A stretch of 64,000 nt of DNA from Armatimonadota bacterium (GTDB lineage: Bacteria; Sysuimicrobiota; Sysuimicrobiia; Sysuimicrobiales; Humicultoraceae), in the NCBI GenBank assembly GCA_016869025.1, contig VGFA01000004.1, positions 115,221 to 179,220 of the forward strand, read 5' to 3'. Each line of letters opens with the position of its first letter. Positions within the stretch are counted from its first letter, which is position 1. Below the pieces are notes generated by a model. The model was not told the DNA's origin, ran no database searches, and saw only the letters and a list, made by a program, of their open reading frames with translations. Shown here one piece after another: positions 51,220 to 60,686 of this stretch. Position numbers and translations under genes: made by a program.

Positions 51220-52892
51220 CCAGCGTAGGCAGCGGCGCTACCGAACCACAGAGTGGCAGGGCCAGCGTCCACGGCGGCAGGCACGTTGCGTCCGCGCTGC
51301 GCCGGGCAGGGGTCGAGGTCCTGTTCACCCTGTGCGGCGGCCACATCATGCACATCTACGACGGCTGCCTGGACGAGGGTATCCGCGTTGTTGACGTGCG
51401 CCACGAGCAGGCCGCGGTCTTCGCGGCCGACGCCTGGGCGCGACTGACCGGCAGGCCCGGCGCTGCCGCGGTGACGGCGGGACCCGGCGTGTGCAACTCG
51501 GTCACCGCCATCGCCAACGCGTGGCGCGCCCAGAGCCCGGTCGTCGTGATCGGCGGCCAGGGGCCGATCGCCACACAGGGTCAGGGCAGCCTCCAGGAGA
51601 TGGACCACATCTCGGTCCTTCGGCCCATCACCAAGTGGGCGGTCCAGGTTCCCGAGACAAGCCGGCTCGGCGAGATCGTCGCGCTCGCCTGCCGGCGTGC
51701 GATCGCCGGCGTGCCCGGGCCGGTGTACGTGGAGGCCCCGCTCGACGTGCTGATGGGATCCAGCAGGCTGCGACCCGGCGAGCCGCTGCCGCCGCGGGCT
51801 GCGACCCCGGGCGACCCCGGCGCCGTGGAGACCGCCGCGCGGCTGCTCCGGGAGGCGGGTAGGCCCGCGCTGCTGGTCGGCAGCCAGGTCCGCTGGTCGC
51901 CGGATCACGCAGCGGTGCGACGGTTTGCGGAGGCAGCGCAGGTGCCTGTCTACGCAAGCGGAATGGCCCGCGGCGTGCTTCCTCTGGAGCATCCGCTCGC
52001 GTACGCGCACTCCCGCAGGCAGGCGCTGAAGCAGGCCGATGTGGTGCTGGTCGCCGGAACCCCGCTGGACTTCCGGCTGAACTACGGCGAGGCGATCAGC
52101 GGCTCCGCCGCGCTCATCCAGGTGGACCTCGACTCCTCGGAGTTGGGCCGCAACCGCGAGCCGGCAGTCGGGATCGTCGGTGATGCGGGCGTGGTGCTGG
52201 ACCAGATCGCGCAGTGCGGCGCCGCGCCGTTGGAGCGCGACGCGCGCGCCCGCTGGCTGGAGGGCCTACGCGCCATCGAGTGCGAAGCGTGTAGTGCCAT
52301 GGAAGCCGGCATGGGGTCGGACGCCACACCGGTGGACCCGCTGCGGCTGTGCGCTGAGGTGAATCGCTGGCTGCGAGATGACGCCACGGTAGTTGGCGAC
52401 GGCGGGGACTTCATCTCGACGGCATCCTACATCGTACGGCCGCGGCGCTATCCGGCCGGCTGGATGGACCCGGGCCCGCTCGGAACGTTGGGGATCGGTC
52501 CTGGGTTCGCCCTGGCCGCGCGCCTCGCCCGGCCCGACGGGCAGGTCGTGCTGCTGCTCGGGGACGGCGCCGCCGGGTTGGACTTGCTGGAGTTCGAGGC
52601 AGCGGTGCGCCAGGGCATCCCGTTCGTCGCGGTCGTGGGCAACGACGCCGCCTGGACCCAGATCCGCCGCCTGCAGATACAGGTGTTCGGCCAGGAGCGC
52701 GCGGTGGCGAGCGCGCTCGGCCGCGCCCGCTACGACCGGGTGGTCGCAGAGATGGGCGGGTGGGGGGAGCGCGCGACGCGGCCCGACGAGCTGCGGCCGG
52801 CGCTGGATAGGGCGTTTGAATCCGGACTTCCCTCGCTGGTGAACGTGGAGATGGGCGCCAGCGGGTTCAGGGCCGGGTCAATAGGGGTCTAG
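51216..52892 (+). CDS. TPP enzyme resembling ILVBL/HACL2 (2-hydroxyacyl-CoA lyase-like)
   Basis: A 558-residue thiamine-diphosphate enzyme of the acetolactate synthase superfamily that resembles human ILVBL (HACL2) over its whole length. Matching stretches are [68 protein letters not shown] and [13 protein letters not shown], ending FRAGSIGV. The TPP motif spans GDG 449-451 to ND near 478. HACL2 cleaves 2-hydroxyacyl-CoA to formyl-CoA and an aldehyde. It overlaps korC (ATGA), so it is coupled to the ferredoxin oxidoreductase. Acetolactate synthase itself is less likely. Confidence 0.8.
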   Translation: MTSVGSGATEPQSGRASVHGGRHVASALRRAGVEVLFTLCGGHIMHIYDGCLDEGIRVVDVRHEQAAVFAADAWARLTGRPGAAAVTAGPGVCNSVTAIANAWRAQSPVVVIGGQGPIATQGQGSLQEMDHISVLRPITKWAVQVPETSRLGEIVALACRRAIAGVPGPVYVEAPLDVLMGSSRLRPGEPLPPRAATPGDPGAVETAARLLREAGRPALLVGSQVRWSPDHAAVRRFAEAAQVPVYASGMARGVLPLEHPLAYAHSRRQALKQADVVLVAGTPLDFRLNYGEAISGSAALIQVDLDSSELGRNREPAVGIVGDAGVVLDQIAQCGAAPLERDARARWLEGLRAIECEACSAMEAGMGSDATPVDPLRLCAEVNRWLRDDATVVGDGGDFISTASYIVRPRRYPAGWMDPGPLGTLGIGPGFALAARLARPDGQVVLLLGDGAAGLDLLEFEAAVRQGIPFVAVVGNDAAWTQIRRLQIQVFGQERAVASALGRARYDRVVAEMGGWGERATRPDELRPALDRAFESGLPSLVNVEMGASGFRAGSIGV

Positions 52893-52949
52893 CCCTGCCG
52901 AGTGCTCAGAAAGGGCGCGCGTGCTCGAAGCGGGCGTGGAGCCGCGCGA

Positions 52950-53912
52950 TCACGGCCCCTCGATCCGGAAGCGCGCCGTGTGTGCGAGCTGCCCGGCCAG
53001 ATACAGCTCCACGCGGTAAGTCCCTGCCGCCCAGCCGTTGTCCGGCCGCGACAGCGAGAAGTTGCCCCGGTTCAGCGGTCCACCCGCCTTCACCTCGTAC
53101 TCTCCGACCGTGTCGTTGGCAGGCAGTCCCTCGACCTGCTCTGCGATCCAGAGCGCCCTTACCAACGTGTCCTCCGGCACGTCCGCCAGCGTGAAGACCA
53201 CATAGACCTTGGACGTGTCGGCCGAGAAGACGGTCTTCTCGGTCTTGCTCTGCTGGTCGTCTGTCATGATGACCGTCGCGAACCGCGGCTGTCCTGGCTG
53301 CTTCTGGGCGGCGGTCGGTAGCCCGCCTGGCCGCAGGTACAAACCACCTGCGATGCCGCCTGCCGCCAGGGCGAGCGCAACGACCAGCGCGGCCACCGGT
53401 AAGGCCCGGCCGCGCTCGCGCGTGACGACGACGGTGCGTGCTGCCAGATCGCCCAGGCGTTGCCTGCGCCCGGTCACCAGGATGGTGATCGCGCCGACCA
53501 GATAGACGCCGATCCCATCAATGACCCGCATGAGGTTGCGGACCAGCGCCGCCCGCAGGCCGATCCGTCCCCCCGCAAGGGTCTGCACCCGGATCCCGGC
53601 GACGGCCTTCCCAAAGGTCACACCGAGCGATCCTTCCGCCAGCACGAAGTAGGCCAGCATGACCGCGCTCACAATCGCGATCACCACGGCCGCCGGCCGC
53701 CCTGAGAGGTCGAACCCGGTCTGCATCGCACCCCCGAAGCGGGGCGCCACGGTCATGCCCACGAAGAAGAACAGGCCGAACGCGACCAGTCCGTCCACCA
53801 GCTGCGCGAGCAGGCGGTCGCCGAGTGAGGCAGGCGATGGCTCAGATGCCGGCCCGGGCGATTCGCTCGAGGTCAGATCTGGCCTGGCAGGCAGTTCGAT
53901 CGGCTCCGTCAT
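52950..53912 (-). CDS. RDD family membrane protein with C-terminal extracellular domain
   Basis: A 320-residue membrane protein. An Asp/Pro/Ser-rich N-terminus precedes the RDD domain (residues ~30-165): LGDRLLAQLVDGLVAFG with the R and D positions, FVLAEGSLGVTFGKAVAGIR, LRAALVRNLMRVIDGIGVYL and RQRLGDLAARTVVV. A further transmembrane segment (~172-192) is followed by a ~120-residue beta-rich domain outside the membrane. Function unknown. ATG 53912 has a GAGGAGGAGGG ribosome site about 9 nt upstream. The leader before it is strongly structured. Confidence 0.82.
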   Translation of the reverse strand: MTEPIELPARPDLTSSESPGPASEPSPASLGDRLLAQLVDGLVAFGLFFFVGMTVAPRFGGAMQTGFDLSGRPAAVVIAIVSAVMLAYFVLAEGSLGVTFGKAVAGIRVQTLAGGRIGLRAALVRNLMRVIDGIGVYLVGAITILVTGRRQRLGDLAARTVVVTRERGRALPVAALVVALALAAGGIAGGLYLRPGGLPTAAQKQPGQPRFATVIMTDDQQSKTEKTVFSADTSKVYVVFTLADVPEDTLVRALWIAEQVEGLPANDTVGEYEVKAGGPLNRGNFSLSRPDNGWAAGTYRVELYLAGQLAHTARFRIEGP

Positions 53913-54060
53913 CGCGATCGTCCCTCCTCCTCAAAGGCAAGACCGGTCTGAGCGAGGTCTCTGCGCCGCCATCGGCGAGCCGGGCAGGAGACCTGCGTGG
54001 AGGATTCACCCTCTTCGGCATCCCGTGGGTTCGACGTCCCAAAGATGCCCTCCTCTCATA
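53913..54060 (-). other. Structured leader upstream of the RDD gene
   Basis: On the minus strand this 148-nt stretch can form several hairpins. GGCATC pairs with GATGCC (54036-54008), GAGG-gtgaat-CCTC and GCAGG-tct-CCTGC follow, then CGCC-gat-GGCG. AGGTCT can also pair with AGACCT across the last two hairpins, giving two exclusive folds before the ribosome site. GGGTGAATCC is also a c-di-AMP riboswitch hallmark, but the rest of that consensus is not matched. Not assigned to a known class. Confidence 0.35.
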
Positions 54061-54152
54061 CCAATCATGCCAACACGATTGACGCGCCGTGAGAACATGG
54101 GAACGTGCGGATCTTGCCCGAACGAGATCCCCTAGAAGGAGGCGCGCAACGC

Positions 54153-55925
54153 ATGAGCGCGGTGAGCACCTGGCGCAACGAGACCGACGAGCAGTTGCTG
54201 GTCGGCGAGGTAACGCTGGACGTGCCCTGGTCGCTCGTCGAAACGTTCGCTGGCCTCGTCCGTGAGTCCGGCACCCGGCAGGAAGAACGGGCCTTTGCCT
54301 ACCTGAGCAGGCGCCTCAAGAAGCACGGCGTGCCCCACACGGTCCACACGCCGACGCTGCTGATCAGCGTGCCGCGGCGCGCGCGCCTGGAAGTCATGGC
54401 GCCCGAGCGCCGTCTGTTGACCGCGAAGACGCCTTCGATGTCGCTGTCCACCGGCGGCCGGTGGAAGCGCGGGCAGATCGCCTATGTCTCCACGCGGTAC
54501 ATGGGCGATATCCGCGGGCTGTTCGAAGGCGTTGGAAGGGAGATGCCCGAGATCGCGGGCAAGATCGTCCTGACCGAGGGCTTCGCCTCGCCGGGCAAGG
54601 TGGCCGACTTCACCAAGGCGGGCGCGATTGGCGCCATCTTCATCAGCCCTGGCGAGCGTATCCACGAGGGTATCTGCACCACGATCTGGGGATCACCCGA
54701 CCTGGACTCCTGGGAACGCAAGCCGACCATTCCTGTCGTCTCGATCAGCAAGAGCGACGGCGCCTGGCTGCGCGGCCTGGCGTGCCAGGGCGGGGTCAAG
54801 GCGCGCCTCTCGACGAAGCTGGACGAGGGTTGGGTCGAGTGTCCGGTGTGCGTGGCCGAGATCCCGGGCCGGGAGGCACCCGAGGAGTTCGTGCTCGTGC
54901 ACGGCCACGTGGACGGCTGGCATCAGGGCATAGGCGACAACGCCACGGGCGATGCCACGATGCTGGAACTCGCCAGAGTCCTCTGGAAGCACCGTGACCG
55001 GCTGGCGCGCACCGTGCGCATCGCATGGTGGTCAGGCCACTCGCAGGGCCGCTATGCCGGCTCGGTCTGGTACGCGGACGCCTTCGGGCTGGACCTCGAC
55101 GCGCACTGCATCGCGCACATCAACTGCGATTCGACCGGCTGCCGTTGGGCCACGGTGTACGAGGACGTGTTCTGGATGAGCGAGGCCGAGGGTATCGGAA
55201 AGGCGGTCATAAAGGACGTGACAGGACTCGAGGCCGCCGGCGGCAGGCCGCTGCGCGCAGGGGATTGCTCGTTCTCGAACATCGGGGTCTCGACCTTCTA
55301 CATGCTGTCATCCACGATGCCCAGGCCGTTGTTGCAGGAGAAGGACTACTACGCCGTGGGCGGCTGCGGCGGCAACATCGCCTGGCATACAGAGGACGAC
55401 ACCCTGGAGATCGCCGACCGCGACAACCTGCTGCGGGACACGAAGGTGTACCTGGTGGCCGCGTACCGGGCGGCCAATGCCGCGCTGCACCCGCTCGACT
55501 TCCGCGCCACGGCCGATGATCTGGCGGGCACGCTGCGGTCCTACCAGGAAGCCGCAGGAGAGGCGTTCGACCTGAGCCTGCCCCTCGCAGAGGCAGAGGC
55601 GCTGCGCGCAGATCTTGACCGCTGGTATGCGGAGCGGGAAGCCCTCGCCGGCCGTCCGGCATCCGACCCCGCGGTGCGCTCGGCAAATGCCACTCTGCGG
55701 AAACTCGCACGCATCCTAGTGCGCATCAACCACACCCGCGCAGGCCGCTTCCGGCATGACCCGGCTGTGGACGTACCGCCGCTGCCCGACCTGGCGCCCG
55801 CGAAGACACTGAAGGACCTGGCTCCGGGCAGCGACCGATACCACGTGACCCTCAATCATCTGGTGCGCGGCCGCAACCGCGTGACCGCGGCGCTCCGCGA
55901 CGCACGCGCGCTGGTCGCGCCTTGA
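54153..55925 (+). CDS. M28-like peptidase with PA-type insert, altered catalytic site
   Basis: A 590-residue protein of the M28 aminopeptidase fold. A PA-like region (IAGKIVLTEGFASPGKVADF) precedes the peptidase core. EEFVLVHGHVDGWHQGIGDNA and ATGDATMLELARVLWK give the first metal His/Asp pair. The segment that normally carries the Glu-Glu catalytic pair reads WWSGHSQGRYAGS (residues 293-303), without Glu. ATG 54153 has AAGGAGG upstream. It may be a subgroup with different chemistry or a non-peptidase. Partner unknown. Confidence 0.78.
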   Translation: MSAVSTWRNETDEQLLVGEVTLDVPWSLVETFAGLVRESGTRQEERAFAYLSRRLKKHGVPHTVHTPTLLISVPRRARLEVMAPERRLLTAKTPSMSLSTGGRWKRGQIAYVSTRYMGDIRGLFEGVGREMPEIAGKIVLTEGFASPGKVADFTKAGAIGAIFISPGERIHEGICTTIWGSPDLDSWERKPTIPVVSISKSDGAWLRGLACQGGVKARLSTKLDEGWVECPVCVAEIPGREAPEEFVLVHGHVDGWHQGIGDNATGDATMLELARVLWKHRDRLARTVRIAWWSGHSQGRYAGSVWYADAFGLDLDAHCIAHINCDSTGCRWATVYEDVFWMSEAEGIGKAVIKDVTGLEAAGGRPLRAGDCSFSNIGVSTFYMLSSTMPRPLLQEKDYYAVGGCGGNIAWHTEDDTLEIADRDNLLRDTKVYLVAAYRAANAALHPLDFRATADDLAGTLRSYQEAAGEAFDLSLPLAEAEALRADLDRWYAEREALAGRPASDPAVRSANATLRKLARILVRINHTRAGRFRHDPAVDVPPLPDLAPAKTLKDLAPGSDRYHVTLNHLVRGRNRVTAALRDARALVAP

Positions 55926-55954
55926 CGGGCGCCGCCAGAGAAGCGCGCTGACCG

Positions 55955-58678
55955 TTAGGAGTTGGACGTTGCCTCGCGGCGGATCGCGTCTAGATCGAGG
56001 AACCGCGCGCCGTCCAACCCCCGGTACCGTTCAGGGTGGCAGGTCAGAACGAGTATCTGCAGCCGCCGGGCGGCCTCCTCGAGAATGGGCAGTACGCGCG
56101 CCAGGCGTCCGGCATCGGTCGCCGTGAGCACGTCGTCGAGCACGACGAGCTGACGCCCATCCCTGGCCAGCACGTCCGCCAGCGCCAGCCGGGTGACCAG
56201 ATGGATCTGCTCCTTCTCACCGCCCGAGAGGGACCCCATGGCCACGTGCGAGTCCGCGGTCGCGGGTCGCACACCCTCGGGCTCTAGCGCCTGCCCGATC
56301 TGCACGCGACCCAGCCCGCCGCCGGCGATGCGCTGAAGATAGCGGGTAGCGGCGGCCTCAACCGGACCGGCTATGGCGGTCAGGGCCTCAGACCGGCACT
56401 GCAGGACGGTGTCACGGAGTAGGCGTACTGCACTTGCGCGGAGCTCCTCGCGTGCGACCTCGTCTTCCAGGTGCGCGACCTCTTCCTCGGCACCGGCCAG
56501 GGCCGAGTACGGCCCGGCTGCGCAGAGGTGCTGGAGGCGGCCTTCCTCGTTCTTCTCCTCTTCAAGGGCCCGGGTCGCATCGTCCTTAATGGCCTCAAGT
56601 TGGCGCTCGAGCTTGTCTGCGGCCAGAGTGGGATCCCCGCCCAGGGCGCTCAACTTGGCCTCAACATCGGCCAGACCCGCCCTGGCCGCCTCCCAGGCCA
56701 TCGCTTCCTGCCGCATCTCGGCCTGGCGCTGCTCGTCCGTCTTCCCGTCTGAGGTGAGCTCGTCCAGCCGCGATTGTAGCTTCTCGACCTGGCGGCTTCC
56801 CCCGGCAGCCTCAGCTTCGAGCGCGGCCAGCCGCTCGCGCGCAGCGGACAGGGCCGTCTGCGCCGCCTGCCATTCGACCTCGGCGTTCTCGATGGCGGCA
56901 TTTGTCTCGATCCCGACCGCGTCGGCGGCATCCCGCAGGGCCACGGCGTCCGGCAGTGTTCTTCTCCACTGCGGGTTGCGTTCCAGGATCTCCTCCAGGA
57001 CAGCCTGCTCCCTGCGAAGGCCGGCCTCGATCTCCTCGAACGAACGACCCACTAGCAGGGTCTCGAGATGCGCCTTCGCCTCGGTGACCCTGGCGTCGAG
57101 GTCCCGCGCCTGCTCGCGGAGCGACTCCAGCGCGTCGAGATCCGAGGTGCCCAACCCGCGTGTCAGCTCCTCGATCCTGCGCTCGGCTGCGGCATATTCC
57201 AGGGCAATCTCGTCGGCTGAGGATACCGGGCCCCGCGCGCGCAGGCGCGCCACGCCCGGCATGTCGACGACGACCTCGGGGGTGCCCCTCACGGTCAGCG
57301 GCCTGCCCGGCGCAAGCGGCCTGGTCCCGGGTTCCTCGCCGGCGATCACCTCGGCGCTGCCGGGTCCCTCGGGCACGATCTCGAGCGTTATCCGCGCAGC
57401 CTCGATCCGAACGCGGGCTTCATCGCGCTTCGCCGCGGCGCGTCGGACGGCGCGCATCGTCTTGTCGTCCGGGGCCAGGACCGCCGCGCGTTCTTTCCGC
57501 CTCTCGTCGAGCGCGCCCGCGGCTTCGGCAATCCGGACCAGGAGCGCGGATTCCCCCTGTGCCTTCGCGTTGCCGTCGAGGAAGCGCCTGGCGTCCTCGG
57601 CAGTGCGCCGTGTCTTCTCCGCTTCGGCGCGCGCCCGGCGCGCGTCCTCAAGGATGCCCTGGGCCCTTGCCGCGGCCGTCTCCCGCTCTCCTACCTCGCG
57701 GGCCACCGGCGGCGTCCTCTCGAGCATCCGCGCGAGCGCCTCGCGAACATTCCCCAGTTCGCTCCGGACGGCCCTTATCTGATCCATCTGTTGGCGCAGT
57801 CTGGCGTGCGCGGCCTCCGCGGCCTTGACCTGTTCCTCCCTTGTGCGCTTCTCGGACTGCAGGACCCTGAAGGAATCCGCCTGCTTGCGGGCCTCGGCCA
57901 GGGTCTTCGCCAACTCCTCTACCTCACGCTTGGCCTGCACGCGCTTCGCTCTGAGATCCTCGACGCGCCGGCTGGCCTGATCGAAGGCCTCGTACTGAGT
58001 CTGCGCGTCTGCGCGCGTAGTACGGGCCTGCGCCAGACCTTCGCGCAGGCGCGCGAGGCGTGGCGCGTCCTTCCCGCGCTTCAACTGGCCGGTGGGCGTG
58101 TAGATCGCCAGGTACGCCTCCTCGATAGCGCGCTCCAACGGACCGCTGCCCGGCCCGGAGATCTGCGCACCCAGGGATTCCCGAATGCCGGCGACCACGT
58201 CATCGGAGAGCCCGGAGAGCGTTAGCTCGCCCTGCGGCACCCAGAGCACCTGCGCAAGACCGCGGTTCTCTGGACGCGCCAGGCCGCGGCCGGGCGGGTT
58301 GCGCGTCAGTAGCTCGCGCGCGCGATCGTCAGCAGCGTCGCCCTCGGCCAGACGCACGAACCGTCCCCCCTCGCGGCGCGCCAGCTCCGAGGCAGGTCGG
58401 TCCAGGAACCGCTTGGTGAGACGATAGTCGGTGCCGTCGTGCGCGAACTCCACGGTGACCGAAGGGGCGAGGTCGCGCCCCCACGGGCGCAGCGCCTCAA
58501 CCTCTCTGCCCGTCACACGATGCCCGTCCAAGAGCCCGCGCAGCAGCGCCTCGAACAGCGTGGACTTCCCGGTGGCATTCGGCGCGTAGATCACGTTGAG
58601 GCCGTCGTCGAACGGGCCCACCTCGACCGGATCGGCGAAGCACCGCCACCCCTGCACGCGGATCGCGCGCAGAATCAC
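55955..58678 (-). CDS. SMC-like ATPase, YhaN/SbcC-type without zinc hook
   Basis: A 907-residue ABC-type DNA-repair ATPase. Walker A is YAPNATGKST (residues 31-40), and the signature GSLSGGEKEQ with Walker B QLVVLDDVLTA is near the C-terminus. Two long Ala/Arg/Glu-rich coiled-coil arms flank a central, non-coiled beta-rich stretch (about residues 430-485). There is no CxxC zinc hook anywhere, unlike Rad50/SbcC but like YhaN. GTG 58678 overlaps the nuclease gene stop (GTGA). It should work with that nuclease on DNA ends. Confidence 0.85.
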   Translation of the reverse strand: MILRAIRVQGWRCFADPVEVGPFDDGLNVIYAPNATGKSTLFEALLRGLLDGHRVTGREVEALRPWGRDLAPSVTVEFAHDGTDYRLTKRFLDRPASELARREGGRFVRLAEGDAADDRARELLTRNPPGRGLARPENRGLAQVLWVPQGELTLSGLSDDVVAGIRESLGAQISGPGSGPLERAIEEAYLAIYTPTGQLKRGKDAPRLARLREGLAQARTTRADAQTQYEAFDQASRRVEDLRAKRVQAKREVEELAKTLAEARKQADSFRVLQSEKRTREEQVKAAEAAHARLRQQMDQIRAVRSELGNVREALARMLERTPPVAREVGERETAAARAQGILEDARRARAEAEKTRRTAEDARRFLDGNAKAQGESALLVRIAEAAGALDERRKERAAVLAPDDKTMRAVRRAAAKRDEARVRIEAARITLEIVPEGPGSAEVIAGEEPGTRPLAPGRPLTVRGTPEVVVDMPGVARLRARGPVSSADEIALEYAAAERRIEELTRGLGTSDLDALESLREQARDLDARVTEAKAHLETLLVGRSFEEIEAGLRREQAVLEEILERNPQWRRTLPDAVALRDAADAVGIETNAAIENAEVEWQAAQTALSAARERLAALEAEAAGGSRQVEKLQSRLDELTSDGKTDEQRQAEMRQEAMAWEAARAGLADVEAKLSALGGDPTLAADKLERQLEAIKDDATRALEEEKNEEGRLQHLCAAGPYSALAGAEEEVAHLEDEVAREELRASAVRLLRDTVLQCRSEALTAIAGPVEAAATRYLQRIAGGGLGRVQIGQALEPEGVRPATADSHVAMGSLSGGEKEQIHLVTRLALADVLARDGRQLVVLDDVLTATDAGRLARVLPILEEAARRLQILVLTCHPERYRGLDGARFLDLDAIRREATSNS

Positions 58679-59868
58679 CGCCGCACCTCGCCGGCGCTGG
58701 AAGCGGCGGCCAGCAGATAGAGATCGCGTAGCGCCTGCGAGGCGACCTCGCTTGATGCCTCCTCCGGACGCGACCCTTTGTACGCGGGGTCGGCCAGCAT
58801 CCGCAGCCGCGCAGCCGCCTCCTGCACCGGCCCGGGCGGCAGGCCGGACATCCAGTCGGCATCGTCGGGAAACGGGCGCAGGCGCGAGGCATCCACCCGG
58901 GCGTGCAGGAACCGCGATGCGACGATCTCCTCGACGCGCGCCAGCTCTTCTTCTTCCGTGGGGGCGCAGAGGCCGTCGAGCCGCACATCCAGCAGCGTCG
59001 TCTCGGCGTCGCCGTGCGCCTCAATCTGTGCGCGCAGGCGCGCGAGATCCCCGGGCTCGCGCAGTTCGGCTTCGATCACGCGCCAGGTTAGCCTTCCGGT
59101 GCGCACCGGGGTGACAACCGGCGCACTGCCAGGGCCCGCGATCTCGACGATCAGCGCGTTCCCGCTGTCGCGCTCGCCGAAGCCGGTCGTCTCGTGGGTA
59201 CCTGAGTAGGCCATGCGGGTCGCGCCGTCCGCGGAGGCGAAGAGCGCCGTGGAGTGCCAGTGCCCGAGCGCCAGGTAGTCGAGCCCGGCGCGCGCCGCGG
59301 CGTCACGCGGGATCGGGTGATCGGCCTCATCTCCACCGACCCCCTCCACCGTTCCGTGCGCAAGGCCGATGCGTATGCCGCGCGCATCCGGACCGCTGTC
59401 GTCTCGGGGCGGAATCCACGCCGTAGGATCCCTGCCGGAGTGCTTCGCCCGAATCGGGCACGGGAACAGGACCCCGCCCGGGACCTGTACGGGCTTCTCC
59501 TCTGTGAGCAATCGCGGCGCCGCGGGTCGCGCACCGCCGCCGCCTTCCTGCTCGTCTCTACCCCGCGCCCAAACCGGATGGTTCCAGATCGATCCGGGTG
59601 TCAGCGGGTCGTGATTGCCCGGGATGATGTAGACCGGGCCCTCGAAGCCCGCCAGGATGTCGGCCGCCTTCTGTACGAGAAGACGATCGACGCCGTTGTC
59701 CTCGAAGACGTCCCCGGCGAGCAGGATGAACTCGGCGCCGAAGGCGCGGGCTCCCTCGACCACGCGACGCGCTGCTGCCAGGCGCTCCTCGCGCACGCGT
59801 GAAGCGGCTGCGCCGGCATGCGCGGCCCGCATACCAAGCTGCCAGTCGGCCGTGTGCAGGAACTTCAC
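58675..59868 (-). CDS. SbcD/YhaO-like DNA exonuclease
   Basis: A 397-residue calcineurin-like phosphoesterase of the Mre11/SbcD group. Metal motifs are FLHTADWQLG, ILLAGDVFEDNG, YIIPGNHDPL, IGLAHGTVEG and LALGHWH. The C-terminal part is a capping domain that continues to the partner ATPase. GTG 59868 is the start, without a strong ribosome site. With the hookless ATPase it forms a YhaO-YhaN-like nuclease-ATPase pair. Confidence 0.9.
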   Translation of the reverse strand: MKFLHTADWQLGMRAAHAGAAASRVREERLAAARRVVEGARAFGAEFILLAGDVFEDNGVDRLLVQKAADILAGFEGPVYIIPGNHDPLTPGSIWNHPVWARGRDEQEGGGGARPAAPRLLTEEKPVQVPGGVLFPCPIRAKHSGRDPTAWIPPRDDSGPDARGIRIGLAHGTVEGVGGDEADHPIPRDAAARAGLDYLALGHWHSTALFASADGATRMAYSGTHETTGFGERDSGNALIVEIAGPGSAPVVTPVRTGRLTWRVIEAELREPGDLARLRAQIEAHGDAETTLLDVRLDGLCAPTEEEELARVEEIVASRFLHARVDASRLRPFPDDADWMSGLPPGPVQEAAARLRMLADPAYKGSRPEEASSEVASQALRDLYLLAAASSAGEVRR

Positions 59869-59954
59869 CGGGCCCTATTTCGCTGGCGGGGCCGCCTCTG
59901 CCTGCATGCAGCACGTATTGCTGGTCGGGAGACCACGCGGACTTCAGGCGGATT

Positions 59955-60686
59955 TCAGTGGGAATACCAGGCGACCATGATGTTGTCTCTTTGTGTCGGC
60001 TCGAAGTCCTTCAGGCGCCAGATTAGACGAGTGCCTTCTATCTTCGCTCCCGAAGGCCTGATCAGGAACTCCCTGTGATGATCCTTCCGGGGCTTCGTAC
60101 CCAGTCCGATCACCTGCCGGGGGGAGATTGAACCGAGGTCCACGACTAGCGTTGCCTCGCCGATGCGCCCCTTCCAGTTCGCTCCCGTGCTCAGGATGTA
60201 GGTGAACCACGCTACGCCTTCGACGTTCCCGCTTAGCGCAACCTCGTAGTCATTCTGTACCTGCTTGGTCTCGCCCGCGTCGAACGTCACGTCCTTCATC
60301 CACCAGATGAAGAAACCCCCGCGGTCACCGTCAGAAGTGAGCACGACTCGGCTTACCCCGACAGGCCGGCCGTTCACCGTCGAGGTGAACCGCCGGATCA
60401 GCCCGCGCTCGGGGATGTCGCCGCCGGTGTCCTCGGGGAACCCGATCCTGATGCGCTGCCTGGGTCCTTCGTTGCGCAGCACGAACCGGCACGCAACGCG
60501 GGCGTAGCCGCCCATCTTGTCGCGTACTATCCGCGCGTGAACGGCCTCGGAAACCATGCGGATGTCCTTGCTCGGTCTGGGGCCGGGGTAGGCGCTTCCG
60601 CTCGCGCCGAAGCTTGTGTCGTTTGCCCACGCTGCGGGGGCAATCGCCAAGAGCACGGCAATGCTCACCAACAGGATGCGTCTCAT
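59955..60686 (-). CDS. Secreted protein of unknown function (DUF4424-like)
   Basis: A 243-residue exported protein with a clear signal peptide (RRILLVSIAVLLAIAPAAWA, residues 2-21). The mature part is beta-rich with VHARIVRDKMGGYARVACRF, FVLRNEGPRQRIRIGFPEDT and TFDAGETKQVQNDYEVAL, which recalls DUF4424-like surface proteins. No catalytic motif is evident. The ATG overlaps the stop of the aspartyl-protease-like gene (ATGA), so the two are made together. Confidence 0.65.
   Translation of the reverse strand: MRRILLVSIAVLLAIAPAAWANDTSFGASGSAYPGPRPSKDIRMVSEAVHARIVRDKMGGYARVACRFVLRNEGPRQRIRIGFPEDTGGDIPERGLIRRFTSTVNGRPVGVSRVVLTSDGDRGGFFIWWMKDVTFDAGETKQVQNDYEVALSGNVEGVAWFTYILSTGANWKGRIGEATLVVDLGSISPRQVIGLGTKPRKDHHREFLIRPSGAKIEGTRLIWRLKDFEPTQRDNIMVAWYSH

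Noticed and set aside
53960..54040. c-di-AMP (ydaO) riboswitch upstream of the RDD gene
   Set aside because: Only the GGGTGAATCC block resembles the consensus; the downstream conserved pseudoknot blocks could not be found, so it is listed only as an unassigned structured leader.
54067..54135. Short plus-strand frame of 22 codons with a CxxC before the M28-like gene
   Set aside because: No ribosome site precedes its ATG, it does not overlap the next start and it looks like a chance frame.
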